Source of the DNA: JBFGCT01 sp963825565
Lineage (GTDB): Bacteria > Actinomycetota > Acidimicrobiia > Acidimicrobiales > Ilumatobacteraceae
Assembly: GCA_963825565.1 (NCBI GenBank)
Contig: CAWGTW010000011.1
Span: 124,001 to 188,000, forward strand
Length of the DNA stretch: 64,000 bases
Direction of reading: 5' to 3'
The notes below the pieces were generated by a model. The model did not search any database and had not been told where the DNA came from. It worked only from the letters and a program-made list of their open reading frames with translations. A program made the translations under genes and the position numbers. Below, one piece after another: positions 8,798 through 18,095 of the stretch (positions are counted from its first letter, which is position 1; every line of letters begins with the position of its first letter).

Positions 8798-9991
8798 ATG
8801 GCGCTGGCAGCGCGACTGGAGAATCTGGGAACCGAGACCGCGTTCGCCGTCTCGCTTGCGGCCGCCGACTGGGCGGCGAAGGGCAACCGGATCTACCCGT
8901 TCCACCTCGGCGACATCGACCTGCCGACACCGGCCAACGTCGTCGACGCGATGAACCAGGCGATCGCCGACGGCAAGACCGGGTACTGCCCGGCGGCGGG
9001 CATCCCAGCGCTGCGCGCCGCGCTGGCCGACGACATCGGCCACAGTCGGGCGATGACGCTGTCGCCCGACAACATCGTCGTCCAGCCCGGCGGTAAGCCG
9101 GTGATCACCAAGTTCGTCCAGACGCTGGTCGATCCGGGCGACGGCGTTCTCTACCCGACGCCCGGCTACCCGATCTACGAGAGCCAGGTCGACTACTACC
9201 GGGGCCGGCCGCTGCCGTACCGGTACCGCGAGACCCCCTCGGGATTCGCCATCGACCTCGACCAGGTCCGGGAGCTGGCCGCGTCGGGGGCCAAGGCGAT
9301 CATCTACAACGACCTCCAGAACCCGCTCGGGTGTGAGAGCACCGCCGAGGAGCGCGAGGCGATCGCCGAGCTGGCGATCGAGCACGACCTGTGGGTGCTG
9401 TCCGACGAGGCCTACTTCGAGATGCGCTACTCGGGCAGGTCGAGCTCGATCGCCTCGCTGCCGGGCATGGCGGAACGCACGGTGATCCTCTACACGTTCT
9501 CGAAGAAGTTCGCGATGACCGGATGGCGCCTCGGCTGTGCGGTCGCGCCGGTGGCGGTCGCCGCGATGATCGCCAAGCTCAACACCAACAACGAGAGCTG
9601 CACGACGCACTTCGTCCAGGAGGCCGGGGTCGAGGCCCTGCGCGACCCGTCGGGTGCGGCCCCGCTGCTCGCCGAGCTCGAGCGACGCCGCGACGCGGCG
9701 ATCGAGGGCATCGCGACGATCCCGGGGATGACCTGCGCCCGGCCGGACGCGACGTTCTACCTGTTCCCGAACGTGACCGAGACGATGAAGATCACCGGCC
9801 ACGACGACGTCGGCGAGTTCGCGACGGCGGCGCTGCACGCCACCGGCGTGTCGTTCTGCACCCGCCGCCACTTCGGGCGGCCGCAGCCCGGCGAGACCGA
9901 GCAGTACATCCGGTTCGCGTACTCGGGGATCTCGGTCGGCGACATCACCGAGGGGCTCGGCCGTCTCGGGGAGTGGATCGGCTCGTCGTGA
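8798..9991 (+). CDS. PLP-dependent aminotransferase, class I/II fold
   Basis: The 397-residue protein is full length for fold-type I aminotransferases. It shows the substrate-pocket segment FHLGDIDLPTP, the YPTPGYPIYES motif, NPLGCESTAEE where the family has NPxNPTG, and the Schiff-base lysine in TFSKKFAMTGWRLG. The C-terminal arginine region reads YIRFAYSG. The NPLG variant is slightly unusual. It is first in a forward run with a D-2-hydroxyacid dehydrogenase (4-nt overlap), a 2-oxoacid dehydrogenase E1 and an ALDH7, suggesting amino-acid catabolism via a 2-oxoacid. The specific amino acid is not identifiable. Confidence 0.88.
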   Translation: MALAARLENLGTETAFAVSLAAADWAAKGNRIYPFHLGDIDLPTPANVVDAMNQAIADGKTGYCPAAGIPALRAALADDIGHSRAMTLSPDNIVVQPGGKPVITKFVQTLVDPGDGVLYPTPGYPIYESQVDYYRGRPLPYRYRETPSGFAIDLDQVRELAASGAKAIIYNDLQNPLGCESTAEEREAIAELAIEHDLWVLSDEAYFEMRYSGRSSSIASLPGMAERTVILYTFSKKFAMTGWRLGCAVAPVAVAAMIAKLNTNNESCTTHFVQEAGVEALRDPSGAAPLLAELERRRDAAIEGIATIPGMTCARPDATFYLFPNVTETMKITGHDDVGEFATAALHATGVSFCTRRHFGRPQPGETEQYIRFAYSGISVGDITEGLGRLGEWIGSS

Positions 9992-10956
9992 GCGGGCCGC
10001 CCCGCATCGTCGTCACCGGGCGGATCCCCGACGCCGGGCTCGACCTGCTCCGGCCGGCCGGCGAGCTGTGGGCCTGGTCGGAGGACCGGCCGATCCCGAC
10101 CGACGTCCGCGACGAGCGGTTGGCGACCGCCGCGGCGGCGGTCACGCTGCTGACCGACCGGGTCGACGACGGCTTTCTCGATGCGGCACCGGAACTGCGC
10201 ATCGTCGCCAACGTGGCGGTCGGCTACAACAACGTCGACGTCGCGGCGTGCGCGGCCCGCGGCGTGGTGGTGACCAACACCCCCGGGGTGCTGACCGACG
10301 CGACGGCCGACCTGGCGATGGCGCTGGTCCTGATGAGCACCCGCCGCCTCGGCGAGGGCGAGCGGCTCATCCGCTCGGGGGAGCCGTGGAAGTGGGGCAT
10401 GTTCATGATGCTCGGCACGGGCATCCAAGGTCGGCGGCTGGGCATCGTCGGGATGGGCGGCATCGGCGTCGCGCTCGCCGAGCGGGCGCAGGCGTTCGGG
10501 ATGGAGATCGTGTACCACAACCGGCGCGCCGTCGATCCGGCGATCGAGTCACGGCTCGGCGCCCGCCTGGTCACGATCGAGGAACTGCTGGCGACCAGCG
10601 ACGTCGTGTCGCTCAACTGCCCGTACTCCCCCGACACGCACCATCTGATCGACGCCGCGACGCTGTCGCTGATGAAGCCGACCGCCCACCTCGTCAACAC
10701 CGCCCGCGGCCCGATCGTCGACGAGGCGGCGCTCGTCGACGCGCTCGCCTCCGGGACGATCGCCGGCGCCGGACTCGACGTGTTCGAGCACGAACCCGAC
10801 GTCCACCCCGGCCTCGTCGCGTCCGACCGGGCCGTGCTCGTCCCCCATCTCGGGTCGGCGACCGTCGAGACCCGCACAGCGATGGCGACCCTCGCCGCGC
10901 GCAACGTCGTCGAGGTGCTCGCCGGCCGCGCCCCGATCTCCCCCGTCGCCCCCTGA
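9988..10956 (+). CDS. D-2-hydroxyacid dehydrogenase (glyoxylate/hydroxypyruvate reductase-like)
   Basis: The GTG at 9988 overlaps the aminotransferase stop (GTGA), indicating translational coupling, and gives 322 residues. The NAD(P)-binding motif is GIVGMGGIG. The catalytic triad is visible as Arg in NTARGPIVDE, Glu in DVFEHEP and His in VPHLGSAT. NVAVGYNNVDV and NTPGVLTDATADLA are typical of glyoxylate/hydroxypyruvate reductases. It probably reduces the 2-oxoacid made by the upstream aminotransferase, or a related one; that pairing is inference from coupling. Confidence 0.9.
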   Translation: MSGPPRIVVTGRIPDAGLDLLRPAGELWAWSEDRPIPTDVRDERLATAAAAVTLLTDRVDDGFLDAAPELRIVANVAVGYNNVDVAACAARGVVVTNTPGVLTDATADLAMALVLMSTRRLGEGERLIRSGEPWKWGMFMMLGTGIQGRRLGIVGMGGIGVALAERAQAFGMEIVYHNRRAVDPAIESRLGARLVTIEELLATSDVVSLNCPYSPDTHHLIDAATLSLMKPTAHLVNTARGPIVDEAALVDALASGTIAGAGLDVFEHEPDVHPGLVASDRAVLVPHLGSATVETRTAMATLAARNVVEVLAGRAPISPVAP

Positions 10957-11010
10957 CCACCGGTCACGGGGTCCGGATCGGTCATCATCTGAGGTGGTGA
11001 GTACCAGACC

Positions 11011-13255
11011 ATGAGCACCGACCGGCCCGAGATCGTCCACCAGAACTTCCTGCGGCAGGTCGCGGCGCTCGACCTCCCGGCACCGGTGAGCGACCTCACG
11101 CCTGCAGACGCGGGGCTGACCACCGCCCAGCTCGTCGGGATCTTCCGCGCCCAGGCGATCAGCCGCCACCTCGATCGCACGGCCCGTCAGCTCCGGGCCC
11201 GCAACGAGGGGTTCTACACGATCGGATCGTCGGGCCACGAGGCGATGGCGGCGGTCGCGATGGCGTTCCGGCCGACCGACATGGCCCTCCTGCACTACCG
11301 GGACGCAGCGTTCCAGCTCGCACGGGCGTCGCAGGTCCCCGGCCAGGACCCGGTGCGCGACATGCTGCTCGGCTTCGCTTCGTCGTCCGACGATCCGATC
11401 TCGGGTGGGCGGCACAAGGTGCTCGGGTCCAAGGCGCTGATGATCCCGCCGCAGACGAGCACGATCGCCTCCCACCTGCCCAAGGCGGTCGGCATCGCCT
11501 CCTCGATCGCCCTCGCCCGGCGCCACGCGCCCGAACACCAGGTACTTCCCGACGACAGCATCGTCGTGTGCAGCTTCGGCGACGCCTCGGTCAACCATTC
11601 GACGGCGCAGGGAGCGTTCAACACCGCCGCCTGGACGTCGTACCAGGGGATACCGATGCCCCTGGTCTTCGTGTGCGAGGACAACGGCCTCGGGATCTCG
11701 GTGCGCACCCCGGCCGGCTGGGTCGAAGCGACGATGTCCGGCCGACCGGGGCTCGAGTACGTCCGTTGCAACGGGCTCCACGTCGTCGAGACCTACGCTG
11801 CGGCCCGGCGGGTCGCCGACCGCGTCCGGCAGACCCGACGCCCGGCGTTCCTGCACATGTCGTGCGTGCGGCTGTTCGGGCACGCGGGGGCCGACGCGCC
11901 CGGCGCGTACCTGTCGCCGGAGCGGATCGAGGCCGACGAGGCGAACGACCCGCTGCTGCACACGGCGCGGATCCTGATCGACCACGGCGGCCTCACCACC
12001 GCCGAGGTGATCGACCTCTACCGCGGCGAGCAGGAGCTGGTCGAGCGCACCGCGGACGAGGCGATCCTGCGGCCGCGCCTGGAGACGGCCGATGCGGTGA
12101 TGGCGAGCATCGTGCCACCGCCCCGTCGATGCGCGCCGACGCAACGGCCTCCCGCCGACCTCCGCGAGCGGACGTTCGGTCCTGCCGACATGACGGCGAT
12201 GGACAAGCCGCAGCACATGGCGCGCCTGATCAACTGGGCGCTGACCGACCTCATGCTCGAGCACCGCGAGATCGTCCTCGCCGGCGAGGACGTCGCGGTC
12301 AAGGGCGGCGTGTACGGCGTCACCCAGCACCTGCACCAGCGCTTCGGTTCCGGCCGCGTGATCGACACGCTGCTCGACGAGCAGTCGATCCTCGGTCTGG
12401 CGATCGGGTTGGCGCACAACGGATTCGCCCCGATCCCCGAGATCCAGTTCCTCGCCTACCTCCACAACGCCGAGGACCAGCTCCGGGGGGAGGCGGCAAC
12501 GCTGCCGTTCTTCTCCGACGGGCAGTTCACCAACCCGATGGTCGTGCGCATCGCCGGGCTCGCGTACCAGCGGGGGTTCGGGGGCCATTTCCACAACGAC
12601 AACTCGCTGGCCGTCCTGCGCGACATCCCGGGCCTGGTCATCGCCTGCCCGTCGAACGGGTACGACGCGGTCGGGATGCTCCGCGAGTGCGTGCGGCTGG
12701 CGCGAGAGGAGCAGCGGATCGTCGCGTTCGTCGAGCCGATCGCGCTCTACATGGTGCGCGACCTGCACCGGACGGGCGACTCGCTGTGGACCCATCTCTA
12801 CCCGGCCCCCGGAGACGGGGCGATCGAGATCGGCGCGATCGCCCAGCACGGCGACGGGACCGACCTGGCGATCGTGACGTACGGCAACGGATGCCATCTG
12901 GCACGCCGGGCGGCACAGACGTTGCTCGACCTCGACGGCCTGTCCAGCCGGGTGGTCGACATGCGCTGGCTCGCCCCACTCCCCACCGACGCGATCCTGC
13001 CGCGCCGCGGCGCCGTGCGCGAACGTGCTGATCGTGGACGAGTGCCGAGCGACCGGGTCACAGAGCGAGGGACTGATGGCGCTGTTCGCCGAGCGGTCGG
13101 CCCAGCGACCGGCTCGCGTGTGCGCCCGGGACTCGTTCATCGCCACCGGCCCGGCCTACGCGGCGACACTTCCGAGTGCCGCTGAGATCGTCGACGCAGC
13201 CCGGGCGCTGGCCGCATCGGGCAGCGGGCAACCGACCGAACACGAGGAGCACTGA
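11011..13255 (+). pseudogene. Fused alpha-beta 2-oxoacid dehydrogenase E1 (thiamine-diphosphate), with one frameshift
   Basis: The N-terminal half is an E1-alpha domain whose ThDP/Mg site reads GDASVNHSTAQGAFNTA and ends EDNGLGIS. The C-terminal half is an E1-beta (transketolase-like) domain with LAGEDVAVKGGVYG and LLDEQSILGLAIG. Fused E1 proteins of about 750 aa occur in branched-chain-type complexes. The main frame loses homology at about 13000. The correct end (NVLIVDECRATGSQSEG to EEH) resumes in the +1 frame and stops at 13255, 2 nt before the ALDH7 gene. One surplus C near 12999-13002 explains this. No E2/E3 gene is in the window. Likely intact in reality. Confidence 0.82.
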
Positions 13256-13257
13256 GC

Positions 13258-14766
13258 ATGGACGACCGTCACCAGCAGATCCTGGCCGCGTGCGGCTTCA
13301 CCGCCGGCGAGCTGACCGCCGGGAACCTCGCGGTCACCACCCCGATCGACGGCGCCGAGGTCGCCCGGCTGAGCGCCCACTCCGCCGACGAGGTCGAGGC
13401 GATGGTCGAGCGCGGTCGGCAGGCGTTCGAGCGGTGGCGCCTCGTCCCCGCGCCGCGGCGTGGCGAACTGGTCCGGCTGCTCGGCGAGGAGCTGCGAGCG
13501 GAGAAGGAGCGCCTCGGCGCCCTCGTCACGCTCGACTGCGGCAAGATCCTGCAGGAGGGGCTCGGCGAGGTGCAGGAGATGATCGACATCTGCGACTTCG
13601 CCGTCGGCCTCAGCCGCCAGCTCTACGGGCTGACGATCGCATCGGAGCGGCCGGGCCACGCGATGCGCGAGACGTGGCACCCGATGGGGGTCTGTGGGCT
13701 GATCACCGCGTTCAACTTCCCGGTAGCGCCCTGGTGCTGGAATGCGGCGCTGGCCCTCGTCTGCGGCGACCCCGTCCTGTGGAAGCCGTCGGAGAAGGCG
13801 CCGTTGACCGCACTCGCGGTGCAGAAGGTCTGCGACCGGGCGGTCGCCCGCTTCGGCGCCGACGCGCCGGCTGGCCTGATCCAGACCGCGATCGGAGGGC
13901 GCGAGCTCGGCGAGGCGATCACGGCCAACCCCGGCGTGCCGATCGTGTCGGCGACCGGTTCGGTACCGATGGGACGGAACGTCGCGACCGCGGTCGCGAA
14001 ACGACTCGGCCGCAGCATCCTCGAGCTCGGCGGCAACAACGGCATGATCGTCGCGCCATCGGCCGACCTCGAGCTCGCGCTGCGAGCGATCGTCTTCTCG
14101 GCGGTGGGCACCGCAGGGCAGCGCTGCACGTCGCTGCGGCGGCTGATCGTCCACGAGGAGGTCTACGACGAGCTCGTCGCGCGCATCGTCAAGGTGTACG
14201 CGGGGTTGCCGATCGGTGACCCCCTCGCGGCCACCACGTTGGTCGGCCCGCTGATCGACGGCGCCGCGCTCGCGGGCATGGACCGGGCGCTCGAAGCGGC
14301 CGCCGCCGACGGCGGGGTGGTCCACGGCGGTGGGCGGGTGCTCACCGCCGAGTACCCGGATGCTGCGTACGTCCGGCCCGCAGTGGTCGAGATGCCCGGG
14401 CAGACCGCGATCGTCTGTCACGAGACGTTCGCCCCGATCCTCTACGCACTGAAATACCGCGACCTCGACGAGGCGCTCGCGCTCCACAACGGCGTGCCGC
14501 AGGGACTGTCGTCGTGCATCTTCTCGACCGACGTGCGCGAGACCGAGACGTTCGTCTCCGCCGTCGGCTCCGACTGCGGGATCGCCAACGTCAACATCGG
14601 CCCGTCCGGTGCCGAGATCGGTGGCGCCTTCGGCGGCGAGAAGGACACCGGGGGCGGGAGGGAGAGCGGTTCGGACGCGTGGAAGGGATACATGCGGCGA
14701 CAGACCGTGACCGTCAACTACTCGCGCGAGCTGCCGTTGGCCCAGGGCATCACGTTCGAGATCTGA
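13258..14766 (+). CDS. ALDH7-type aldehyde dehydrogenase (aminoadipate-semialdehyde dehydrogenase-like)
   Basis: The 502-residue enzyme has the NAD-site Asn in FNFPVAPWCWN, the Rossmann loop ATGSVPMGR, the catalytic Glu in ILELGGNN and the catalytic Cys in GTAGQRCTSLRR. The C-terminal signature SGAEIGGAFGGEKDTGGGRE is diagnostic of the ALDH7 (antiquitin) branch, which oxidises alpha-aminoadipate semialdehyde in lysine catabolism. It follows the E1 gene by 2 nt, so it is almost certainly co-transcribed. Lysine or another amino-acid breakdown route is the simplest reading of the four-gene run. Confidence 0.92.
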   Translation: MDDRHQQILAACGFTAGELTAGNLAVTTPIDGAEVARLSAHSADEVEAMVERGRQAFERWRLVPAPRRGELVRLLGEELRAEKERLGALVTLDCGKILQEGLGEVQEMIDICDFAVGLSRQLYGLTIASERPGHAMRETWHPMGVCGLITAFNFPVAPWCWNAALALVCGDPVLWKPSEKAPLTALAVQKVCDRAVARFGADAPAGLIQTAIGGRELGEAITANPGVPIVSATGSVPMGRNVATAVAKRLGRSILELGGNNGMIVAPSADLELALRAIVFSAVGTAGQRCTSLRRLIVHEEVYDELVARIVKVYAGLPIGDPLAATTLVGPLIDGAALAGMDRALEAAAADGGVVHGGGRVLTAEYPDAAYVRPAVVEMPGQTAIVCHETFAPILYALKYRDLDEALALHNGVPQGLSSCIFSTDVRETETFVSAVGSDCGIANVNIGPSGAEIGGAFGGEKDTGGGRESGSDAWKGYMRRQTVTVNYSRELPLAQGITFEI

Positions 14767-14991
14767 CGGCACCGGGGTTCGGCCGCCGTAGTCGTGCGTT
14801 CTGACCGCGAGATGTCGGGCTGAGCGCATCTCCCGTCTGCCGTGTCGATGGGGCGTCCGGCGGATCGACTCGTGCGGTTCCTGCCGATTCTGAGAGGAAC
14901 ACTTGCCCAAGCCTTGATCGCCGATCCGTAACGAATCCGCCCCGTTGTTCGTTGTACTGGCATTGACGATGACGGAAACCGGAGACGCTGC

Positions 14992-16470
14992 ATGAGATCG
15001 GCACTGGACGGACACAGACGGGCGAGGAGGCGCGGGCGACTCGCCGTCGCACTGACCGCGCTGGCGGGAATCGTCCTCGCCTCCACGGCGACGGCCGGCG
15101 GGCACACCGCAGCTGAGCAGCCGGCGTACCCCTCGTCGACGATCTCGCTGTCGATGGCCGTCAAGCCCGGTCAGCCCGTGCTGATGCGCATGGTCACCGA
15201 GAAGTCGAGGTCGGAGTATGCCGGCAAGGGCGCGACCGGCAAGGGGATCGACGTGGCGCTGATCGACTCCGGCGTGGCGCCGGTCGACGGCCTCGACCAG
15301 CCGGGCAAGATCCTGTACGGCCCCGACCTGTCCAACGAGGGTGGCCTCGACAACCTGGCGAACCTCGACACGTTCGGGCACGGCACCCACCTCGCCGGCA
15401 TCATCAACGGCGACGACGGCGACATGGTTGGCGGCATCGCCCCCGACAGCCGCATCGTCAGCGTCAAGGTTGCCGGCGCGACGGGTGAGACCGACATCGC
15501 ACAGGTGATCGCCGCCATCGACTGGGTCGTCGAGCACCGCAACGACAACGGCCTCAACATCCGGGTCCTCAACCTGTCGCTCGGCATGCCGGGCGTGAAG
15601 ACCAACCAGGGAGACCCGCTCTCGGCTGCGGTCGAGCGGGCGTGGCAAGCGGGCATCGTCGTCATCGCAGCAGCCGGGAACCGAGGCAACGACGTCGGTG
15701 GGATCGACAGCCCGGCGGTGTCGCCGTACGTGATCGCCGTCGGGGCGCATGAGCTGTACGACTCGTCCGGCGCCCAGGACTTCATCGCGCCGTGGACGTC
15801 CGGCGGCAACGAGTACCGCTGGCCCGACTTCGTGGCGCCCGGCCGCTCGATCATGAGCTTCCGCGTCCCTGGCTCGATGCTCGACCAGAAGTACCCCGGA
15901 GCCGTCGTCGACGGCAAGTACTTCCTCGGCTCGGGCAGCTCGCAGTCGGCGGCGGTCGTCAGCGGCTTCGTCGCCGCGATGCTCTCGCGGTATCCGGAGC
16001 TCACCAACGATCAGGTGAAGTTCCTGTTCGAGAAGCGGGCGATCGAGCTGAAGGACGTCGGGGACCACATCGAGGGACACGGCAAGATCGATCCCAAGGA
16101 GTCGATCCGCTCGGTCAAGGACGCCCTGAAGGCTCCGGTCCAGGACTACCCGTTCGCGATGCCCTGGCTGGAGACCGCCGACGGCGTCAAGGCGAACGGT
16201 GCGTCCTGGTCGGGCGGTGGCTGGAACGGCGCCAGCTGGTCCGGCGGGACCTGGTCGGGAGCGTCCTGGTCGGGAGCATCCTGGTCGGGAGCGTCCTGGT
16301 CCGGCGGGACCTGGTCGGGTGCGTCCTGGTCGGGAGCTTCGTGGTCCGGTGCGTCCTGGTCGGGTGCGTCCTGGTCGGGAGCTTCGTGGTCCGGTGCGTC
16401 CTGGTCGGGAGCGTCCTGGTCGGGAGCGTCCTGGTCCAGCGTCTCGTGGTCGGCGGAGCAGTGGTCATGA
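14992..16470 (+). CDS. Secreted S8 subtilisin-like protease with C-terminal xxxWS repeats
   Basis: An Arg-rich n-region and hydrophobic core (residues about 1-36) form a signal peptide. The S8 triad is visible: Asp92 in VALIDSG, His130 in GHGTHLAG, and Ser in GSGSSQSAAVVSG, where the usual GTSMAxP is altered. The oxyanion Asn is in AAAGNRGND. The last 90 residues are 18 consecutive five-residue units of form GASWS/GGTWS, ending SAEQWS. The stop overlaps the start of a second such protease (ATGA). Substrate and repeat role are unknown; cell-surface or matrix action is likely. Confidence 0.88.
   Translation: MRSALDGHRRARRRGRLAVALTALAGIVLASTATAGGHTAAEQPAYPSSTISLSMAVKPGQPVLMRMVTEKSRSEYAGKGATGKGIDVALIDSGVAPVDGLDQPGKILYGPDLSNEGGLDNLANLDTFGHGTHLAGIINGDDGDMVGGIAPDSRIVSVKVAGATGETDIAQVIAAIDWVVEHRNDNGLNIRVLNLSLGMPGVKTNQGDPLSAAVERAWQAGIVVIAAAGNRGNDVGGIDSPAVSPYVIAVGAHELYDSSGAQDFIAPWTSGGNEYRWPDFVAPGRSIMSFRVPGSMLDQKYPGAVVDGKYFLGSGSSQSAAVVSGFVAAMLSRYPELTNDQVKFLFEKRAIELKDVGDHIEGHGKIDPKESIRSVKDALKAPVQDYPFAMPWLETADGVKANGASWSGGGWNGASWSGGTWSGASWSGASWSGASWSGGTWSGASWSGASWSGASWSGASWSGASWSGASWSGASWSGASWSSVSWSAEQWS
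16198..16467 (+). repeat. 18 tandem 15-bp units encoding xxxWS
   Basis: Direct repeats of 15 bp (GGNGCNTCCTGGTCG-like) encode 18 pentapeptides, mostly GASWS, with GGGWN, GGTWS, SVSWS and AEQWS variants. The near-identical DNA implies recent slippage or unequal recombination. Tandem repeats of this kind may be collapsed or expanded in short-read assemblies. Confidence 0.95.
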
Positions 16471-18095
16471 GCTTCTCGTCAGCCCCGCCCCGCCGCCGTC
16501 TCGCCGCAGCCGCAGTGGCCGCGCTCTTCCTCGCAGCCATCCCCGGAACGGCGATCGCCGGCAAGGGGGGATCCAGGGGACCCGAGCGCACCACGACGAC
16601 CACGACGACCACGACGACCACGACGGTCACGGAGAGTACGAGCACGCAGCTGAGCCTGGCCGACGTCGGCGCCAACGCTGACGAACGCACCAGCCTCGCC
16701 GAGCTCGCGGTGCAGATCGGCGCGGTCGAGATGTGGGCGTCGGGCTACACCGGCGCCGGCGTCGATGTCGCGGTGATCGACACCGGAGTCGCTCCGATCC
16801 CGGAACTGTCGAAGACCGACGTCTTCGTCGGACCCGATCTCTCCTTCGAAGGGACCGTCGATGGGGTCGCCGGGCTGGACACGTACGGGCACGGCACGCA
16901 CATCGCCGGCATCATCGCCGGGCGCACGCCGAACGCCGACCCGCTGCGCCAGAAGCCCGGTGACTTCGTCGGCATCGCCCCGGGCGCTCGAATCGTCAGC
17001 GTGAAGGTCGCCGGCAACAGCGGCGCCGTCGACGTGTCCCAGGTGATCGCGGCGATCGACTGGGTCGTCCAGAACCGACGCTTGGGTGACCTCGACATCA
17101 GGGTGATCAACCTGTCGTACAACACGAGCGGTCAGCAGTCCTACGTCCTCGATCCCCTCACCAAGGCGATCGAGAACGCCTGGGACCACGGCATCGTCGT
17201 CGTCCTCTCCGCCGGCAACGAGGGCCGCGGCGCACACTCGCTGGCCAACCCGGCCACCGATCCTCGCGCCATCGCCGTGTCGAGCGCGGTGTACTACCCC
17301 GGCAAGTGGTGGGTCGTCCCCGAGTGGGCACCCGTGGGCCGGCAGCGTCCGCCCGACCTGGTCGCCCCCGGCGTCTCGATCATGAGCCTGCGGGTCCCCG
17401 GCTCCCGCATCGACGTCGAACACCCGGGCGGCCGCGTGGCGGGCGACGACCGGCTGTTCCTCGGCTCGGGCACCTCACAATCGGCGGCGGTCGTCTCCGG
17501 AGCGGTCGCGCTGCTGCTCGAGCAGCGCCCCGAGCTCACCCCCGACCAGGTCAAGGCACTCCTGAACGCCAGCGCCGATGCGACCGACATCTACAACAGA
17601 ACCGCAATCCAGGGGAACGGCGTCCTCGACCTCGGGGCCGCGATGCTGATGAGCCCTCCGGTCGTCCAGCAGACGCAGACGCCGGCAACCGGTCTCGGTT
17701 CGCTCGAAGCGGCCCGGGGCGACGACCACGTCACGATCGGTGGCGAGCTGCTGTCCGGCGAGGTCACCGTGACGGGCGCGACGTGGAACCCGGAGGCGTG
17801 GGTCGCCGCCAGCGAAGCCGGCACCGCGTGGAGCGGCACCGACGACTGGTCGGGGTCGTCCTGGTCGGGGTCGTCCTGGTCGGGATCCAGCTGGTCCGGA
17901 TCATCGTGGTCCGGGTCGTCCTGGTCGGGCAGCAGCTGGTCCGGATCATCGTGGTCCGGGTCGTCGTGGTCGGGCAGCAGCTGGTCCGGGTCATCGTGGT
18001 CCGGGTCGTCGTGGTCGGGCAGCAGCTGGTCCGGGTCATCGTGGTCCGGGTCGTCCTGGTCCGGATCGAGCTGGTCGGGTAGCAGCTGGTCATGA
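16467..18095 (+). CDS. Second secreted S8 protease with poly-Thr linker and C-terminal GSSWS repeats
   Basis: The ATG at 16467 overlaps the previous stop. The 542-residue protein has a signal peptide ending GTAIAGKGG, a 12-residue poly-Thr tract, and an S8 domain with Asp in VAVIDTG, His in YGHGTHIAG, oxyanion Asn in SAGNEGRG and Ser in GSGTSQSAAVVSG. The final 80 residues are exactly 16 GSSWS units. It is clearly a paralogue of the gene before it (shared DVSQVIAAIDWVVQNR and LVAPGVSIMSLRVPGS blocks) with a diverged repeat. It is coupled to the GGDEF-EAL gene by another ATGA overlap. Confidence 0.88.
   Translation: MSFSSAPPRRRLAAAAVAALFLAAIPGTAIAGKGGSRGPERTTTTTTTTTTTTVTESTSTQLSLADVGANADERTSLAELAVQIGAVEMWASGYTGAGVDVAVIDTGVAPIPELSKTDVFVGPDLSFEGTVDGVAGLDTYGHGTHIAGIIAGRTPNADPLRQKPGDFVGIAPGARIVSVKVAGNSGAVDVSQVIAAIDWVVQNRRLGDLDIRVINLSYNTSGQQSYVLDPLTKAIENAWDHGIVVVLSAGNEGRGAHSLANPATDPRAIAVSSAVYYPGKWWVVPEWAPVGRQRPPDLVAPGVSIMSLRVPGSRIDVEHPGGRVAGDDRLFLGSGTSQSAAVVSGAVALLLEQRPELTPDQVKALLNASADATDIYNRTAIQGNGVLDLGAAMLMSPPVVQQTQTPATGLGSLEAARGDDHVTIGGELLSGEVTVTGATWNPEAWVAASEAGTAWSGTDDWSGSSWSGSSWSGSSWSGSSWSGSSWSGSSWSGSSWSGSSWSGSSWSGSSWSGSSWSGSSWSGSSWSGSSWSGSSWSGSSWS
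17853..18092 (+). repeat. 16 tandem 15-bp units encoding GSSWS
   Basis: Exactly 240 bp of 15-bp direct repeats encode 16 uninterrupted GSSWS pentapeptides and run to the stop codon. Serine codons alternate between TCG/TCC and AGC/TCA in a higher-order pattern of about 60 bp (GGCAGCAGCTGGTCC recurs), showing block duplications as well as single-unit slippage. Confidence 0.95.

Noticed and set aside
7178..9871. A very long minus-strand open frame opposite the lipoprotein and aminotransferase genes
   Set aside because: Arg/Asp/Val-rich composition without motifs; it is the antisense shadow of high-GC genes with strong family matches.
14767..14991. Possible c-di-GMP riboswitch upstream of the protease/GGDEF-EAL operon
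   Set aside because: I could not find the conserved junctions or paired stems of GEMM-type riboswitches in this 225-bp leader.
10549..16080. Two further long minus-strand frames opposite the dehydrogenase, E1, ALDH7 and protease genes
   Set aside because: Same low-complexity shadow composition, and it would require full overlap with well-supported enzymes.
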